From: Serratia sp. M24T3
Lineage (GTDB): Bacteria; Pseudomonadota; Gammaproteobacteria; Enterobacterales; Enterobacteriaceae
Assembly: GCF_000257645.1 (NCBI RefSeq)
Contig: NZ_AJHJ01000004.1
Location: forward strand, 124,001-188,000
DNA: 64,000 bases
Direction: 5' to 3'
Shown: positions 7,646 through 18,194 of the stretch, in pieces
Position numbering within the stretch: position 1 is the first letter of the stretch
How the letters are laid out: every line of letters begins with the position of its first letter
Notes under the pieces: model-generated
Databases searched by the model: none
Told to the model about the DNA's origin: nothing
Seen by the model: the letters and a program-made list of their open reading frames with translations, nothing else
Translations under genes and position numbers: made by a program

Positions 7646-9931
7646 ATGGAAAAGAACCCCAATTTACCTTTTAGCAGTTTCAATTCTCTGACGTTGTTTA
7701 CAGGTTTGTGCATCGGCATCTCGTCACCAGGCTTTGCACAGGCGGCTAGTAATAGTGATTCTAAACAAGAAGATACTCTGGTTGTTGAGGCTCAGGCCCC
7801 GTCTCTTTATGCAACTCGGCAATCTGCCGATCCGAAATTTAGCCGTCCGCTGGTTGATACCACGCGCACCATCACGGTTATCCCGAAGCAGGTGCTTAAC
7901 GATCAGGGTGTTACCAATCTGACCGATGCGCTGAAAAACGTTCCGGGTGTAGGCGCATTTTATGCCGGTGAAAATGGTAGCTCCTCAACGGGAGATGCGG
8001 TTTACATGCGCGGCGTTGATACTTCAAACAGCATTTATGTTGACGGCATTCGAGATATCGGCAGTGTGTCGCGCGATACCTTTAACACTGAACAAGTTGA
8101 AGTGATTAAAGGGCCATCGGGCAGTGACTACGGTCGCAGTGCGCCAACCGGATCAATCAATATGATCAGCAAACAGCCACGCATGGATACCGGCCTGGAT
8201 GCCTCGGTCGCCGTGGGTAGTGCCTGGTTCCGTCGCAGCACTTTGGACTATAACCAGATGGTGAACGACACCACCGCGTTTCGTTTGAATCTGATGGGCG
8301 AAAAAACCCATGACGCCAGCCGTGATAAAGTGCAAAACGAGCGCTACGGGATAGCTCCTTCTATAGCCTTTGGCTTGGGAACGGCCAACCGTCTTTATCT
8401 TAACTATCTGCATGTTACCCAGCACAATACGCCAGACGGCGGAGTACCGACCATTGGATTGCCGAGCTATGGCGCACCTTCGGCCGCCACTTCTGCGCTG
8501 AACTCTTCCGGCAAGGTCAACAGCCATAATTTCTACGGTACTGATTCGGATTATGATGATTCGACAACCAATACTGTGACGATGCGCTTCGAGCACGATT
8601 TTTCGGAAAACACGACTATTCGCAACACCACTCGCTGGTCGCAAATTAAGCAGGATTACTTGCTGAGCGCCTTTATGGCGGCGGATTCGAACATCACTCG
8701 TCCGAGTAGCGATGTTGACTCATGGTCAATCGGGCGTCTGGCAAACACCAAAGATGTCAGCAACAAGATCCTGACTAACCAGACGAATATCACCAGTAAA
8801 TTCAAGACTGGAGCTATTGGCCATGATATCAGCGCCGGTATCGAGTTAACTCGTGAAGAACAGACCAACTATGGTGTCAATGCGCTGACACCTCCGCCGG
8901 TTAATATTTACCATCCGAACAGCGATATCTCTATCGGTGGACTGACCCGCAACGGCGCGAACGCCAACGGAACTACTGACACCTTTGGAATTTACGCCTT
9001 CGATACTCTGCAAATTACACAACAATTTGAGGTGAATGGCGGGATTCGACTGGATAACTATCACACCTCTTATGATAGCGTGACTGCCTGCGGTGCAAGC
9101 GGTCGTGGAGCTGTCGCCTGTCCGGCTGGCGTTCCAAAAAACACTCCAATAACCACGGTGGACACCAATACCTCGGGCAATCTGGTTAACTGGAAGCTGG
9201 GCGCGCTGTATCACTTGACTGAAAACGGCAATGTTTATGCCAACTACGCTATCTCGCAACAGCCTCCGGGCGGCAGCACTTTTGCTCTGGCTGCGGGTGG
9301 CACAGGCAATAGCGCCAATCGCACCGACTTTAAACCACAGAAAGCCAAGACCACAGAAGTCGGCACCAAGTGGGAAGTGTTGGATAAGCGCTTGCAGCTG
9401 GCGGCCGCGCTCTTCCGTACCAATATTGAAAACGACGTGGAAGCCAACGACGACGGCACCTATTCCCAATACGGCACTAAGCGAGTAGAGGGCTACGAGC
9501 TGTCGGCAAGTGGAAATATTACCCCGGCCTGGCAGGTAATGGCGGGTTATACCCAGCAGCATGCGACAGTGAAATCAGGTGCTGTCGAGACCGCTGAAGG
9601 CTCGTCCTCTCTGCCTTACACGCCAAAACACGCCTTCACCCTGTGGAGCCAATATCAGGTCAGCGATGACTGGTCGGTGGGCGGCGGCGCGCGCTACGTC
9701 GGCGGTTTGAGCCGTGGAACCGATGGCGCTGTCGGCACTCCTTCTTACACAGAAGGCTACTGGGTAGCCGATGCGAAAGCCGGTTATCGCGTAAACCGCA
9801 ATCTGGATCTTCAGCTCAACGTTTATAATATCTTCAACAAAGATTACGTTGCGTCGATTAACAAGAGCGGCTATCGCTACCATCCGGGTGAAGAAAGAAC
9901 GTTTAAGCTGACAGCGAACGTGCATTTCTAA
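7646..9931 (+). CDS. fiu: TonB-dependent catecholate siderophore receptor, Fiu type
   Basis: This 761-residue outer membrane receptor imports ferric catecholate siderophores using TonB energy. It has an N-terminal signal region ending near FAQA, the TonB box DTLVV shortly after, the plug domain with [27 protein letters not shown] and [25 protein letters not shown], and a 22-strand barrel ending in [12 protein letters not shown] with the C-terminal Phe required for outer membrane assembly. Length and sequence match E. coli Fiu (760 residues), and the next gene is ybiX as in E. coli. A Fur box upstream indicates iron repression. Confidence 0.9.
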   Translation: MEKNPNLPFSSFNSLTLFTGLCIGISSPGFAQAASNSDSKQEDTLVVEAQAPSLYATRQSADPKFSRPLVDTTRTITVIPKQVLNDQGVTNLTDALKNVPGVGAFYAGENGSSSTGDAVYMRGVDTSNSIYVDGIRDIGSVSRDTFNTEQVEVIKGPSGSDYGRSAPTGSINMISKQPRMDTGLDASVAVGSAWFRRSTLDYNQMVNDTTAFRLNLMGEKTHDASRDKVQNERYGIAPSIAFGLGTANRLYLNYLHVTQHNTPDGGVPTIGLPSYGAPSAATSALNSSGKVNSHNFYGTDSDYDDSTTNTVTMRFEHDFSENTTIRNTTRWSQIKQDYLLSAFMAADSNITRPSSDVDSWSIGRLANTKDVSNKILTNQTNITSKFKTGAIGHDISAGIELTREEQTNYGVNALTPPPVNIYHPNSDISIGGLTRNGANANGTTDTFGIYAFDTLQITQQFEVNGGIRLDNYHTSYDSVTACGASGRGAVACPAGVPKNTPITTVDTNTSGNLVNWKLGALYHLTENGNVYANYAISQQPPGGSTFALAAGGTGNSANRTDFKPQKAKTTEVGTKWEVLDKRLQLAAALFRTNIENDVEANDDGTYSQYGTKRVEGYELSASGNITPAWQVMAGYTQQHATVKSGAVETAEGSSSLPYTPKHAFTLWSQYQVSDDWSVGGGARYVGGLSRGTDGAVGTPSYTEGYWVADAKAGYRVNRNLDLQLNVYNIFNKDYVASINKSGYRYHPGEERTFKLTANVHF

Positions 9932-9951
9932 ATCTGATTTTAAAAAGTGAA

Positions 9952-9972
9952 CGTGGGGCTTCTTGCCCCACG
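9952..9972 (+). other. Stem-loop between fiu and ybiX
   Basis: A perfect 8-bp stem (CGTGGGGC / GCCCCACG) with a TTCTT loop sits 20 bases after the receptor stop and 21 bases before ybiX. Only three T follow, so it is more likely a partial terminator or RNA-stability element within one transcript than a full stop. Confidence 0.5.
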
Positions 9973-9993
9973 ATTTCATGTGAGATAAACACC

Positions 9994-10671
9994 ATGATGT
10001 ATCGTATTCCGGCAGTATTGAATTCTAATGAGCTGGCCGCTTTTAGCCGTGAACTGGATAAAGCCCCGTGGATTGATGGCCGTGCTACCGTGGGCAGTCA
10101 GGGCGCGCAAGTGAAGAATAACCAGCAAATTGACACGCGCAGCGAAGTCTATCCGCGATTGCAGGCAACGGTATTAAAAGCACTTCAAAATAGCCCGCTG
10201 TTTTTTGCCGCTGCCTTGCCGCGCAATATTTCTGCTCCGTTGTTCAATCGCTATCAGCAAAATGAAACCTACGGCTTTCACGTTGACGGCGCGGTGCGTA
10301 ACAACGGCGAATCGGGTTGGATGCGTACCGATCTCTCGGCCACGCTTTTCCTTTGTGAACCAGAGAGTTATGAAGGCGGGGAGTTGGTGGTTAATGACAC
10401 TTACGGGCAGCATTCGGTCAAGCTGGCGGCGGGTGATTTAATCCTTTATCCCTCGAGCAGCCTGCACTGCGTTACGCCGGTCACTCAGGGTATCCGCGTC
10501 GCCTCGTTTATGTGGATTCAATCGATGATCCGTGACGACAAGAAGCGCGGCATGCTGTTTGAACTCGACAGCAATATTCAGACATTGAAAGCGCGCCACG
10601 GCGAAAGTGAAGAGGTGTTATCGCTGCTGAATCTCTATCACAACCTGCTGCGTGAATGGTCCGAGATTTAA
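9994..10671 (+). CDS. ybiX: PKHD-type Fe(II)/2-oxoglutarate hydroxylase YbiX (PiuC)
   Basis: This 225-residue protein has exactly the length of E. coli YbiX. It is a 2-oxoglutarate-dependent dioxygenase with iron ligands H96 and D98 in YGFHVDGAV and H158 in SLHCVTPV; R168 in GIRVASF is the expected 2-oxoglutarate anchor. Proteins of this type sit beside iron-regulated siderophore receptors; the physiological substrate is unknown. It follows fiu and is probably in the same Fur-controlled unit. The start codon is the first of two ATG in tandem, as in the E. coli protein (MMY). Confidence 0.92.
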   Translation: MMYRIPAVLNSNELAAFSRELDKAPWIDGRATVGSQGAQVKNNQQIDTRSEVYPRLQATVLKALQNSPLFFAAALPRNISAPLFNRYQQNETYGFHVDGAVRNNGESGWMRTDLSATLFLCEPESYEGGELVVNDTYGQHSVKLAAGDLILYPSSSLHCVTPVTQGIRVASFMWIQSMIRDDKKRGMLFELDSNIQTLKARHGESEEVLSLLNLYHNLLREWSEI

Positions 10672-10682
10672 TTTTTGAAAAT

Positions 10683-10709
10683 AAAAAAGCCGGAGAAAAA
10701 ATCCCCGGC
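10683..10709 (-). terminator. Rho-independent terminator of the pirin gene (possibly bidirectional)
   Basis: On the minus strand GCCGGGGA pairs with TCTCCGGC around a T-rich loop and is followed by TTTTTTAT, about 30 bases after the pirin stop codon. On the plus strand an A-run precedes the same stem, so it may also end ybiX transcripts. Confidence 0.75.
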
Positions 10710-10740
10710 CTGATAATGCTAATTTTCTAAAGCTCAAAGA

Positions 10741-11466
10741 TTAACGCTGCGGATGGTTCACTTCTACCGGGCGCAGGTCAAACAGCAATACTTCTGCCTG
10801 ATCACCGTCGGTGAAGGTCAGAGAGGGTTCATTGCGAACCCGTGCGCCGTCGCCTTCTTTAAACGTGATCCCGTTAATGGTGATGCTACCGCGAGCAACG
10901 TGGATGTAGGCGTAGCGGTCGGCATCAAGATCAATGGTTTGCTGTTCCGCACCATCGAAAAGCCCTGAGTAAATCTTGATATCCTGACGAACGCGCAGCG
11001 CGTTGTTATCGCCGGTTGGAGAAACGATTAGGCGCAGTTTGCCGCGTTTTTCTTCATCTGCTACTGAAACCTGCTGATAACCAGGCTCGGTGCCATTTTC
11101 TGCTGGCACGATCCAGATTTGCAGGAAATGCACGCCATCAGTTTTAGAGTTATTAAACTCACTGTGCGTCACGCCAGAACCCGCGCTCATCAGCTGCACA
11201 TCACCAGGGATAATCACCGAACCGGTGCCCATCGAATCCTTATGAGCTAACTCACCCTGCAATACATAGGAAATAATTTCCATATTGCTGTGAGGATGCG
11301 CACCAAAGCCACGAGATGCCGCGACGTTGTCATCATTAATCACCAGCAGGTCAGAAAAACCAACCTGTTTAGGATCAAAATAGCTCGCAAACGAGAAAGT
11401 ATGACGAGAGTGCAGCCAGCCGTGGTCACCTAATCCGCGTTGTTCAGACAGTCTTTGCTCGATCAT
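10741..11466 (-). CDS. Pirin family protein (cupin)
   Basis: This 241-residue bicupin has the pirin signature: GWLHSRHTFSFASYFDPK at the N-terminus, FGAHPHSNMEIISYVLQGELAHKDSMG with the metal-binding His residues, and MSAGSGVTHSEFN. It is a paralogue of the yhhW product further along the window. Pirins of this type can oxidise quercetin and are linked to stress responses, but the substrate here is unknown. The ATG at 11466 is chosen: it has an AGGAG site and matches the family N-terminus, while the open frame extends 102 codons upstream into the LysR gene. It is divergent from that LysR regulator. Confidence 0.88.
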   Translation of the reverse strand: MIEQRLSEQRGLGDHGWLHSRHTFSFASYFDPKQVGFSDLLVINDDNVAASRGFGAHPHSNMEIISYVLQGELAHKDSMGTGSVIIPGDVQLMSAGSGVTHSEFNNSKTDGVHFLQIWIVPAENGTEPGYQQVSVADEEKRGKLRLIVSPTGDNNALRVRQDIKIYSGLFDGAEQQTIDLDADRYAYIHVARGSITINGITFKEGDGARVRNEPSLTFTDGDQAEVLLFDLRPVEVNHPQR

Positions 11467-11620
11467 GATGTGCTCCTGAGTTATTGGGGGGAAAGACGTT
11501 TGCCCTTCCGATAGAAAGAGATTAACCGTAAACTGATTTGCGTAACAGATGGCTTGAATGACAAACACTGTCACCTTTAAGTTGACAATACACGGCATCG
11601 AGAAACCAGGGATCGACAGC

Positions 11621-12499
11621 ATGCAAATTGAAGACCTCCGCATTTTCATCACGGTAATCAAGGCTGGAAACTTTACGGCAGCTGCTGAACAGTTGCTGTT
11701 ATCAAAACAGTACGTGAGCCGGAGGATGGCCGCGCTTGAGGCGTCGCTCGGCGTCCGTTTGCTGATCCGCAATACGCGTAAGCTGTCGGTTACCGAATCG
11801 GGACACGTTTTTTCGCAACATGCGCAGAAAATTTTGGACGATATTCAGGAAGCGGAACAGGCGGTTTCGGAACGTCGGCTTGAGCTACAGGGGTCATTCA
11901 GGATAAGTATTCCGATGTCCTTTGGTATGAGTTATCTGTCTCCGCTGATTGCTAAATTTCTTTGCCAGCACCCCTCGGTGCAATTCCAAGTGGAGCTGGG
12001 GGATAGATACGTCGATATGATTGGCGAAGGTTTTGATATCGCCATTCGCATTGGTTTACTTGCAGATTCAACACTGATTGCGCGTCGTTTGAAGGTTTTG
12101 AAACGCGTGATTTGCTGTAGCCCGGATTATTTAAATCGCATGGGTAAGCCAATTGTCCCCGAGGACCTGCTACAGCATGCCTGTTTGCGCTATGGCCGCG
12201 AAGGCCAGAACGGCTGGGAACTGATGCAGAACGGGAAACGCAAGTTGCTGGATGTCCACGGCCCGATTGTCAGTAACAATGGTGAAGTGTTGAAAGATGC
12301 TGCGGTTGCAGGACTAGGCCTGGTGCTGTTGCCTGAGTTTATTGTTGAGACAGCATTAAAAGAGGGCAAATTAGTGGCGGTGCTGGAGGATTTCTATCCT
12401 GAGCCATTAACCTTGAGCGCAGTCTATCCGCAGCATCGCCAGCGCAGTGAGGTCAATAAAGCGTTTCTAGATTTTCTCGAGGAGCACTTAACGTCTTAA
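11621..12499 (+). CDS. LysR family transcriptional regulator
   Basis: This 292-residue protein starts MQIEDLRIFITVIKAGNFTAAAEQLLLSKQYVSRRMAALEASLGV, a typical LysR winged helix-turn-helix, followed by the two-lobed effector domain (FRISIPMSFGMSYLSP, FDIAIRIGLLADSTLIARRL). The pattern is that of the CrgA/DmlR-like subgroup. The ATG at 11621 is preceded by AGGGA and fits the family start; an upstream in-frame ATG at 11558 would add 21 poorly conserved residues. It is divergent from the pirin gene with a 154-base shared region, so it is the likely regulator of that gene. Confidence 0.88.
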   Translation: MQIEDLRIFITVIKAGNFTAAAEQLLLSKQYVSRRMAALEASLGVRLLIRNTRKLSVTESGHVFSQHAQKILDDIQEAEQAVSERRLELQGSFRISIPMSFGMSYLSPLIAKFLCQHPSVQFQVELGDRYVDMIGEGFDIAIRIGLLADSTLIARRLKVLKRVICCSPDYLNRMGKPIVPEDLLQHACLRYGREGQNGWELMQNGKRKLLDVHGPIVSNNGEVLKDAAVAGLGLVLLPEFIVETALKEGKLVAVLEDFYPEPLTLSAVYPQHRQRSEVNKAFLDFLEEHLTS

Positions 12500-12942
12500 T
12501 TATAGTTATGAATCGATTGTTTTAGGTGAACAATTTTAGGTGAACATGCCCCGGCATTTCGAGTCTTGAACAACGGGCTCTCTCTCAAGGGCGATTCTAT
12601 CGAGTCTGGGCCAGATAAAAAAACCAAATTAATCTGGCCTGATTAAAGTCTTATATTTAAATTATTTTAATTAAATTCTTTGTTTCAGATATTTGTATAA
12701 AATATTGCCTTCTAAAACCATTTCGAGGTGTAGTATATAATTACGTCAAGAAACAGATTTTGTTTTATATCATGCTAATGTATTGATTTACGCGCTCCGC
12801 TTTTTTCATGAAGGTAATTATTCGTTTTAGGAATTATTACGCTGATTTTTTCATCTCTTAATTTTTTTAATCTGCATTAATAACCATAGTCTGTACTAAC
12901 GTAAAGTTAATTTTAATTTAAAAAATAAATAAGGAAATTTAT
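12500..12942. other. AT-rich intergenic region upstream of the toxin-like gene
   Basis: This 443-base region is clearly richer in A and T than the genes to its left. It contains two copies of TTTTAGGTGAACA (12520-12532 and 12534-12546, period 14) and a stem GGCCAGAT / ATCTGGCC at 12609-12639 that could end LysR transcription. The rest should hold the promoter of the toxin-like gene, whose ribosome site AAGGA is just before its ATG. Nothing resembling a second gene was found. Confidence 0.5.
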
Positions 12943-15798
12943 ATGCTGACAGCAGTATGGCTTGAAGAAATAAACACATCAATTGGTGAAATAGAAAAAA
13001 AGAATACTGGCTTTATAAATTTTCCAGAAAATAATATTTCAAATAGCAAAAAAATAATCACTTCTGATAAAAAATCTATTAATAGTAGTAATAACTGGCG
13101 ATTGGCAACTCAGTACGAGCGTATTGTTCCCGGTCAGGGTTTACTCCCACAAGAGTCCAATCTCGCACCTGTGCCTTCAGCCAAAGGAGAGGCAATAATA
13201 GCTGCGGTTCAGTTGTTTGGCCAGGCGGGGACAAACTGCGTAGATAATGGTGTGAATTCCATTTATTCCCCTCAGGAAATGGGCACTGGCATGAGTTTCC
13301 TTGCTCAAACCTACAATCAGGGGCAAACATTACTAGGCCAGTTCGACAGTGCAGTAGACTTTGTTATCCAGCAAACCTTACCCTGGAGCGAGGTGTTTGC
13401 CCGTCCTTTAATCGGTATTGAACCCGATGATGAACCCTCTACGGTAGATCAGCCCGGAAACGCTAAGCTATTGGAAAATATTTTAGATTCGGAGCAAAAA
13501 GCAGCACAAATGTTAAACAGAGAAGCCTATCTTAAAGTCGTTAATAAAGTAAAAGATAATTATCCGCAGTTATATGAGCACGCGTCAGATTATCTTAGGG
13601 CTGTTATCTCCAAGACCCCTCGATACTACTCGATGAATATAAACCCTGATGATACATGGTTTAACCGGTTCGAATCTTCTGAGAGCTCCTCGCAAAGTTA
13701 CACAGGGTGGGAGCACAACAGTTACCCCAAAGAGTCCAATACCTTGACTCAAGTTTTACTAAAAAACTTTGGTGCCGAAGATCGAATTAATTCTGATGCA
13801 CTCAGTGGTAACTCGGGAATTTATACGCAAGGCGCTGAAGCGAATTTTTTCGGTGTTAAAAACGAAGTCAAAATTTTGCCCAAGGACTTTCTTGATATTG
13901 TGGTGAAAAGTAATTTCAGTGATAGATTTTTGAGATCGTTAAAGGATTTTTGGAAGGTGTACGGCAGCAATTTTAGAACCATGAGCAAAGGAAAGTTCAT
14001 TAGTCTTATGAGCAGTAAGTCGAGTAATTTATCTGAGTCAGGGATACGTTCAGTCATTATGGCGGCATTGGGAGATATTAGCCAAATCTCCAATATGAGC
14101 ATGGATGAACTAGAAAAGAAATTCTCTAACAGAGAGGGGCTAAGAATTTCGACATTTTCCATTTATGGCTATCATGCGACTGATATTATTTTGATTCACG
14201 GTTTTGACGGGAAAATTATTTTATATAAGCCGACTGAAACTGAGAGTTTTGTAGAATTCAACAATGCTCAGGAACTAAATAACTGGGTATTAAATCAGGT
14301 GAGAGATAAAGATAAAAAAACTCACCTAGAGCAGCATTTTTCCTTATACGATCGCCAGGATGGACATACTTATGCAGGTGTTGGCACTGCGCTTGAAGGG
14401 ATTGCCAGTGGCGAATGGGATGAAAGCTATATTAACTATGAATCAGTCGATATTAAGGGTGACCTTTTTAGCTGGCTTGCATCACAGGCTGAGAAGCGCA
14501 CGTTAATGGATACTAATACGCTTACTGTTACTAATGATGAGGTGTTTAGGGAGCAAGTGCTGATGAATCTCCAGCCGATCATTGTTGCGGCGGGGCTAGT
14601 GAGCATGGTCCTTCCTGGAGTAGGTAGCCTGATTCTGCTGGAGGCAGCCACTGTGAAAATGGAGGTGGGTGCTTACATTGCAATTTATGGTGATACAGAA
14701 GCTAAACGCCGTAAAGGATTGGTTGCGGCCATCGATGGTGGAATTAATGCTCTCTTTGGTGCGCTTGGAGTGAGTGAAAGTATTGATACTGGGCCAAATG
14801 AAATTATTGATGAACCGCTCTACACAAAAACCGCTCGAGATGGACCCTCTCAAAATGTGGTTTCCCCTCCCCGAGGCACCTTTTGGGATAGGCTTTTCAA
14901 CAGGGCCTGCGTGAACGGTCGCGGAATTGTTGAGATAACAAGATATAATCAAGTAAACGGTAAAAGGTTGGTTAATTCTTTAATTAAAATGCAAGAAACT
15001 CTGGTTAAGGCCAAAGAGGTATTGGTGACAGATAGAGGTAGGGAAATTGTCTCGGCTTATTTAGGTATCGAAAATTCAGCTAATTTAATTGGTGAGGATA
15101 TTCTAAGTGTGCAAGAAAATATTGAGTCATTAATGACAGTCTACCAGGAGATAAATAATCAAAAAATCCCTCTTAAATCTGTAACAATGTATAATCCTGA
15201 TAAGCAGAGGACGGTTGGCGCTTTTTATAACTTTCATGATAGAGATCTTTCCTTTACCGATAGTTTCTTTACCTTTTCAGACGAGAGACGATTACAGATT
15301 TTACTCCATGAATCAATGCATGCTACTGAACCTTATCGTGTTGGAAGAATGAAAGATCATATGTGGGATTATTTTTACGTTTCGAAGACCTCTCCTGCAT
15401 TTGGTATTTATGAAATGCGATCACAGACTATGCGGATTTCGTTCGGCGCAAGCGGGCCTGATTTCCAACGTGAATATAATGCCGAGCAGGTGATGGAAAA
15501 ATTTATTAAAAAAATGGAAAGCAGAAATGATGTCGAGGCAATATTAAAGTTCAATAATAATGAAGTGCTGAGAAAGGGAGTTTTGCTGGAAAATCCGGAT
15601 ACTCAGTCGATGTTAATCATGGAGTTAGGCAATCAAATACCAGGCGCTAAAATAACGGATGGACCTTTTGAACTCCCTCAGAGTGTTATTGAATTTAAAG
15701 AAATAAGGGCCAAACAATTGAAGGAAGAGCAAGAGGATGCGAAATGGGGGCCTCCTCGACGAGCGAGTAGTGATAAGCAAGTTTCGGGTCCCCGCTAA
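12943..15798 (+). CDS. Large toxin-like protein: dermonecrotic-toxin-type domain plus C-terminal HExxH metallopeptidase motif
   Basis: This 951-residue protein has no signal peptide. Residues about 225-530 match the pattern I associate with the DUF6543 or dermonecrotic-toxin-type domain of Pseudomonas and enterobacterial toxins (NPDDTWFNRFESSESSSQ; HATDIILIHGFDGKIILYKP; LNNWVLNQVRDKDKKTHLEQ). A strongly hydrophobic segment at about 543-572 (IIVAAGLVSMVLPGVGSLIL) could insert into a membrane. The C-terminal region contains LLHESMHAT (H789-E790-x-x-H793), a zinc metallopeptidase motif, followed by RMKDHMWDYFY and YNAEQVMEKF, which recall the M35-like (aspzincin) pattern HExxH, then DHxYG, then NADNYEYF. 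Base composition is low in G+C relative to neighbours, suggesting transfer. No immunity gene, chaperone or secretion gene is adjacent. The domain calls are by eye and need a profile search. Confidence 0.7.
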   Translation: MLTAVWLEEINTSIGEIEKKNTGFINFPENNISNSKKIITSDKKSINSSNNWRLATQYERIVPGQGLLPQESNLAPVPSAKGEAIIAAVQLFGQAGTNCVDNGVNSIYSPQEMGTGMSFLAQTYNQGQTLLGQFDSAVDFVIQQTLPWSEVFARPLIGIEPDDEPSTVDQPGNAKLLENILDSEQKAAQMLNREAYLKVVNKVKDNYPQLYEHASDYLRAVISKTPRYYSMNINPDDTWFNRFESSESSSQSYTGWEHNSYPKESNTLTQVLLKNFGAEDRINSDALSGNSGIYTQGAEANFFGVKNEVKILPKDFLDIVVKSNFSDRFLRSLKDFWKVYGSNFRTMSKGKFISLMSSKSSNLSESGIRSVIMAALGDISQISNMSMDELEKKFSNREGLRISTFSIYGYHATDIILIHGFDGKIILYKPTETESFVEFNNAQELNNWVLNQVRDKDKKTHLEQHFSLYDRQDGHTYAGVGTALEGIASGEWDESYINYESVDIKGDLFSWLASQAEKRTLMDTNTLTVTNDEVFREQVLMNLQPIIVAAGLVSMVLPGVGSLILLEAATVKMEVGAYIAIYGDTEAKRRKGLVAAIDGGINALFGALGVSESIDTGPNEIIDEPLYTKTARDGPSQNVVSPPRGTFWDRLFNRACVNGRGIVEITRYNQVNGKRLVNSLIKMQETLVKAKEVLVTDRGREIVSAYLGIENSANLIGEDILSVQENIESLMTVYQEINNQKIPLKSVTMYNPDKQRTVGAFYNFHDRDLSFTDSFFTFSDERRLQILLHESMHATEPYRVGRMKDHMWDYFYVSKTSPAFGIYEMRSQTMRISFGASGPDFQREYNAEQVMEKFIKKMESRNDVEAILKFNNNEVLRKGVLLENPDTQSMLIMELGNQIPGAKITDGPFELPQSVIEFKEIRAKQLKEEQEDAKWGPPRRASSDKQVSGPR

Positions 15799-15808
15799 GA
15801 GACCCGAA
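15783..15808. terminator. Stem-loop at the end of the toxin-like gene
   Basis: TTCGGGTC and GACCCGAA form an 8-bp stem that includes the stop codon of the toxin-like gene and lies 10 bases from the end of convergent gor. There is no U-run, so its role as a terminator is uncertain. Confidence 0.4.
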
Positions 15809-15817
15809 TCGTAAAAC

Positions 15818-17170
15818 TTAACGCATGGTCACAAATTCTTCAGCACCGGTTGGGTGAATAGCCACGGTGTTGTCGAAGTCTTTCTTGGTTGCGCCCATTT
15901 TCAGTGCCACCGCGAAGCCTTGCAGAATTTCGTCCATGCCGTATCCAATACCATGAATACCGACAATTTTCTCTTCTTTGCCCACACAAACCAGCTTCAT
16001 GCGGCATGGCTGACGGTGCTGAGTCACAGCGGTATACATTGCTGTGAAAGAAGATTTATAAACTTTAACGTTTTCTTTGCCGTATTTTTCTTCAGCTTCC
16101 GGCTCGTTAAGGCCAACAGTGCCGATTGGCGGATGGCTGAAGACCACTGTCGGGATCAGGCTGTAATCCAGATGTTCGTCAGGCTTGTTGTTAAACAGGC
16201 GTTCTGACAGTCGACGACCTGCTGCAACGGCAACCGGCGTCAGCTCAACTGCACCTGTATTATCACCCACGGCATAAATACCTTTTACACTGGTATTCTG
16301 ATACTTATCAACTTCGATATAGCCTTTTTCGTTGGTTTTCACGCCCGTGGCTTTCAGGTTGAAGTGATCAGTTTCTGGCTCACGACCAATTGCCCAGACC
16401 AGGCTATCGACTTCAAACTCTTTGCCATTTTCCAGCTTCAGGGTCAGGCTGCCGTCGGCATTCTTGACCACTTCTTTTGGAATCGATTCGGTGTGCAACG
16501 CCGGGCCTTCGGTGTTCATTACTTCAACCAGCGTTTCAACAATGAGGGGATCGAAGGTGCGCAGCGGAGCGTGTTTACGCACAAACAAGTGGGTTTCAGC
16601 GCCAAGGCCGTTCATCACGCCAGCAATTTCAACCGCAATATAACCTGCACCCACTACGGCAACGCGCTGCGGCATTTCCAGCAGATCGAAGAAACCGTCA
16701 GAGTCGATACCATATTCTGCGCCAGGAATATCAGGATGGCTTGGGCGTCCGCCAGTGGCGATCAGGATGTGATCGGCAGTGATCGTTTCGCCATTAACCT
16801 CTACGGTGTGCGCATCAACAAAACGAGCAAAACCGTGGATCACGTCCACATTATTTTTACCCAGCACGTTGTCGTAAGAAGTATGAATTCGGTCGATATA
16901 AGCGGTACGGTTAGCAACCAGCGTTTTCCAGTTGAAGCTGAGGATTTGGGTATCGAAGCCATAATCCGGGCCGTAATTGCGGATCGCTTCGGAAATTTGT
17001 GCCGCGTGCCACATCACTTTCTTTGGAACACAACCGACGTTTACACAGGTGCCGCCGAGTGCTTTTGCTTCGATAATGGCACATTTTTGCCCATACATGG
17101 CCGCGCGGTTGATTGATGCGATACCACCGCTGCCGCCGCCGATTGCCAGATAGTCATAATGTTTGGTCAT
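15818..17170 (-). CDS. gor: Glutathione reductase
   Basis: Gor reduces glutathione disulfide with NADPH. The 450-residue protein matches E. coli Gor in length and throughout: FAD-binding [14 protein letters not shown], redox pair C42 and C47 in [18 protein letters not shown]-binding [13 protein letters not shown], and the C-terminal catalytic His in [12 protein letters not shown]. The start is set at the ATG at 17170 (MTKHYDY, as in E. coli), not the in-frame ATG four codons upstream. It is convergent with the toxin-like gene and downstream of rlmJ on the same strand, with a terminator between. Confidence 0.96.
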   Translation of the reverse strand: MTKHYDYLAIGGGSGGIASINRAAMYGQKCAIIEAKALGGTCVNVGCVPKKVMWHAAQISEAIRNYGPDYGFDTQILSFNWKTLVANRTAYIDRIHTSYDNVLGKNNVDVIHGFARFVDAHTVEVNGETITADHILIATGGRPSHPDIPGAEYGIDSDGFFDLLEMPQRVAVVGAGYIAVEIAGVMNGLGAETHLFVRKHAPLRTFDPLIVETLVEVMNTEGPALHTESIPKEVVKNADGSLTLKLENGKEFEVDSLVWAIGREPETDHFNLKATGVKTNEKGYIEVDKYQNTSVKGIYAVGDNTGAVELTPVAVAAGRRLSERLFNNKPDEHLDYSLIPTVVFSHPPIGTVGLNEPEAEEKYGKENVKVYKSSFTAMYTAVTQHRQPCRMKLVCVGKEEKIVGIHGIGYGMDEILQGFAVALKMGATKKDFDNTVAIHPTGAEEFVTMR

Positions 17171-17315
17171 CGAATTTTCCATAAGTTGTGAATGATAAGA
17201 GGACAGGGAAAAGCAGGCTTCCCAAATTCTGCAAAATCTAATGGCATAGAGTTTAACGCCAGAATCGGCTTTGTCGCAAAGTTTGCAGCTATGATTGTAA
17301 TAGCTTAAGTGAATG

Positions 17316-17340
17316 AAAGCCGAAGAGAGTCCCCGGCTTT
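17316..17340 (-). terminator. Probable terminator of rlmJ
   Basis: AAAGCCG and CGGCTTT form a stem 12 bases after the rlmJ stop codon, with TTT at its 3' side on the minus strand. It separates rlmJ from gor. Confidence 0.6.
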
Positions 17341-17351
17341 GCAGCGAAGTT

Positions 17352-18194
17352 TTACTCTGGAACGACCCATTTTACCAGATGATGGCCGTTGCCGTTTGGC
17401 ACCAGCGCTTCAAGCAGCCAAGGCAGCACGTTTTTCATCTGCTGCTCAAGTTTCCACGGTGGGTTAATCACGATCATGCCTGAGGCGGTCATGCCGCGCT
17501 GATCGCTGTCCGGGCGCACACCCAGTTCAATTTGCAGGATACGACGGATGCCGGTGGCTTCTAAATCGCGCAGCATTCGTTTGATCTGCTGGCGCATAAC
17601 TACGGGGTACCAGATTGCATAAGTCCCTGTCGCAAAACGCTTATAACCTTCCTGAACACCCTTTACCACGTCCTGATAATCGGTTTTCAGCTCATACGGC
17701 GGATCCATCAGGATCAGGCCACGGCGAGACTGAGGTGGAAGCTGGGCTTTCAGTTGCTGATAACCATCGCCACGCAGCACGCGGGCGCGATCGTCTTTTT
17801 GAAACTCATTGCGCAGCAGCGGGAAATCGCTAGGGTGCAGCTCGGTCAGATGCAGTTTGTCTTCTTCACGCAGCAACTGGCGGGCAATCAGCGGCGAGCC
17901 AGGGTAATAGCGCAGGTTCTCGTTGCGGTTGAAATGATTCACCGCAGACATATAAGGAGCAAGCTCTTCAGGCTGGTCTTCACGCTGCCAGATACGGGCG
18001 ATACCTTCGAGATATTCACCGGTACGTTCGGCATGTTCACCGCTCAACTGATAGCGACCCGCACCCGCGTGGGTATCGAGATACAGAAACGGTTTTTCTT
18101 TTTCTTTCAAAGACTCGATGATCAGGCTCTGAACGGTATGTTTTAGAACGTCGGCATGGTTGCCTGCATGAAAACTGTGGCGGTAACTCAACAT
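17352..18194 (-). CDS. rlmJ: 23S rRNA (adenine-N6)-methyltransferase RlmJ
   Basis: RlmJ methylates A2030 of 23S rRNA. The 280-residue length equals that of the E. coli enzyme. The N-terminus [19 protein letters not shown] is the family signature, and the catalytic motif DPPY is in [14 protein letters not shown]. It is next to gor as in E. coli and divergent from prlC. Confidence 0.95.
   Translation of the reverse strand: MLSYRHSFHAGNHADVLKHTVQSLIIESLKEKEKPFLYLDTHAGAGRYQLSGEHAERTGEYLEGIARIWQREDQPEELAPYMSAVNHFNRNENLRYYPGSPLIARQLLREEDKLHLTELHPSDFPLLRNEFQKDDRARVLRGDGYQQLKAQLPPQSRRGLILMDPPYELKTDYQDVVKGVQEGYKRFATGTYAIWYPVVMRQQIKRMLRDLEATGIRRILQIELGVRPDSDQRGMTASGMIVINPPWKLEQQMKNVLPWLLEALVPNGNGHHLVKWVVPE

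Noticed and set aside
7646-9979. Several long open frames antisense to the TonB receptor (238, 163 and 134 codons).
   Set aside because: They mirror a well-recognised gene, lack ribosome sites and show no family pattern; long antisense frames are common opposite G+C-rich coding sequence.
12609-12639. The GGCCAGAT/ATCTGGCC stem as a firm terminator of the LysR gene.
   Set aside because: It has a 15-base loop and no U-run; mentioned only within the intergenic entry.
16364-17116. A 250-codon open frame opposite gor.
   Set aside because: gor is unmistakable on the other strand; the frame has no recognisable domains.
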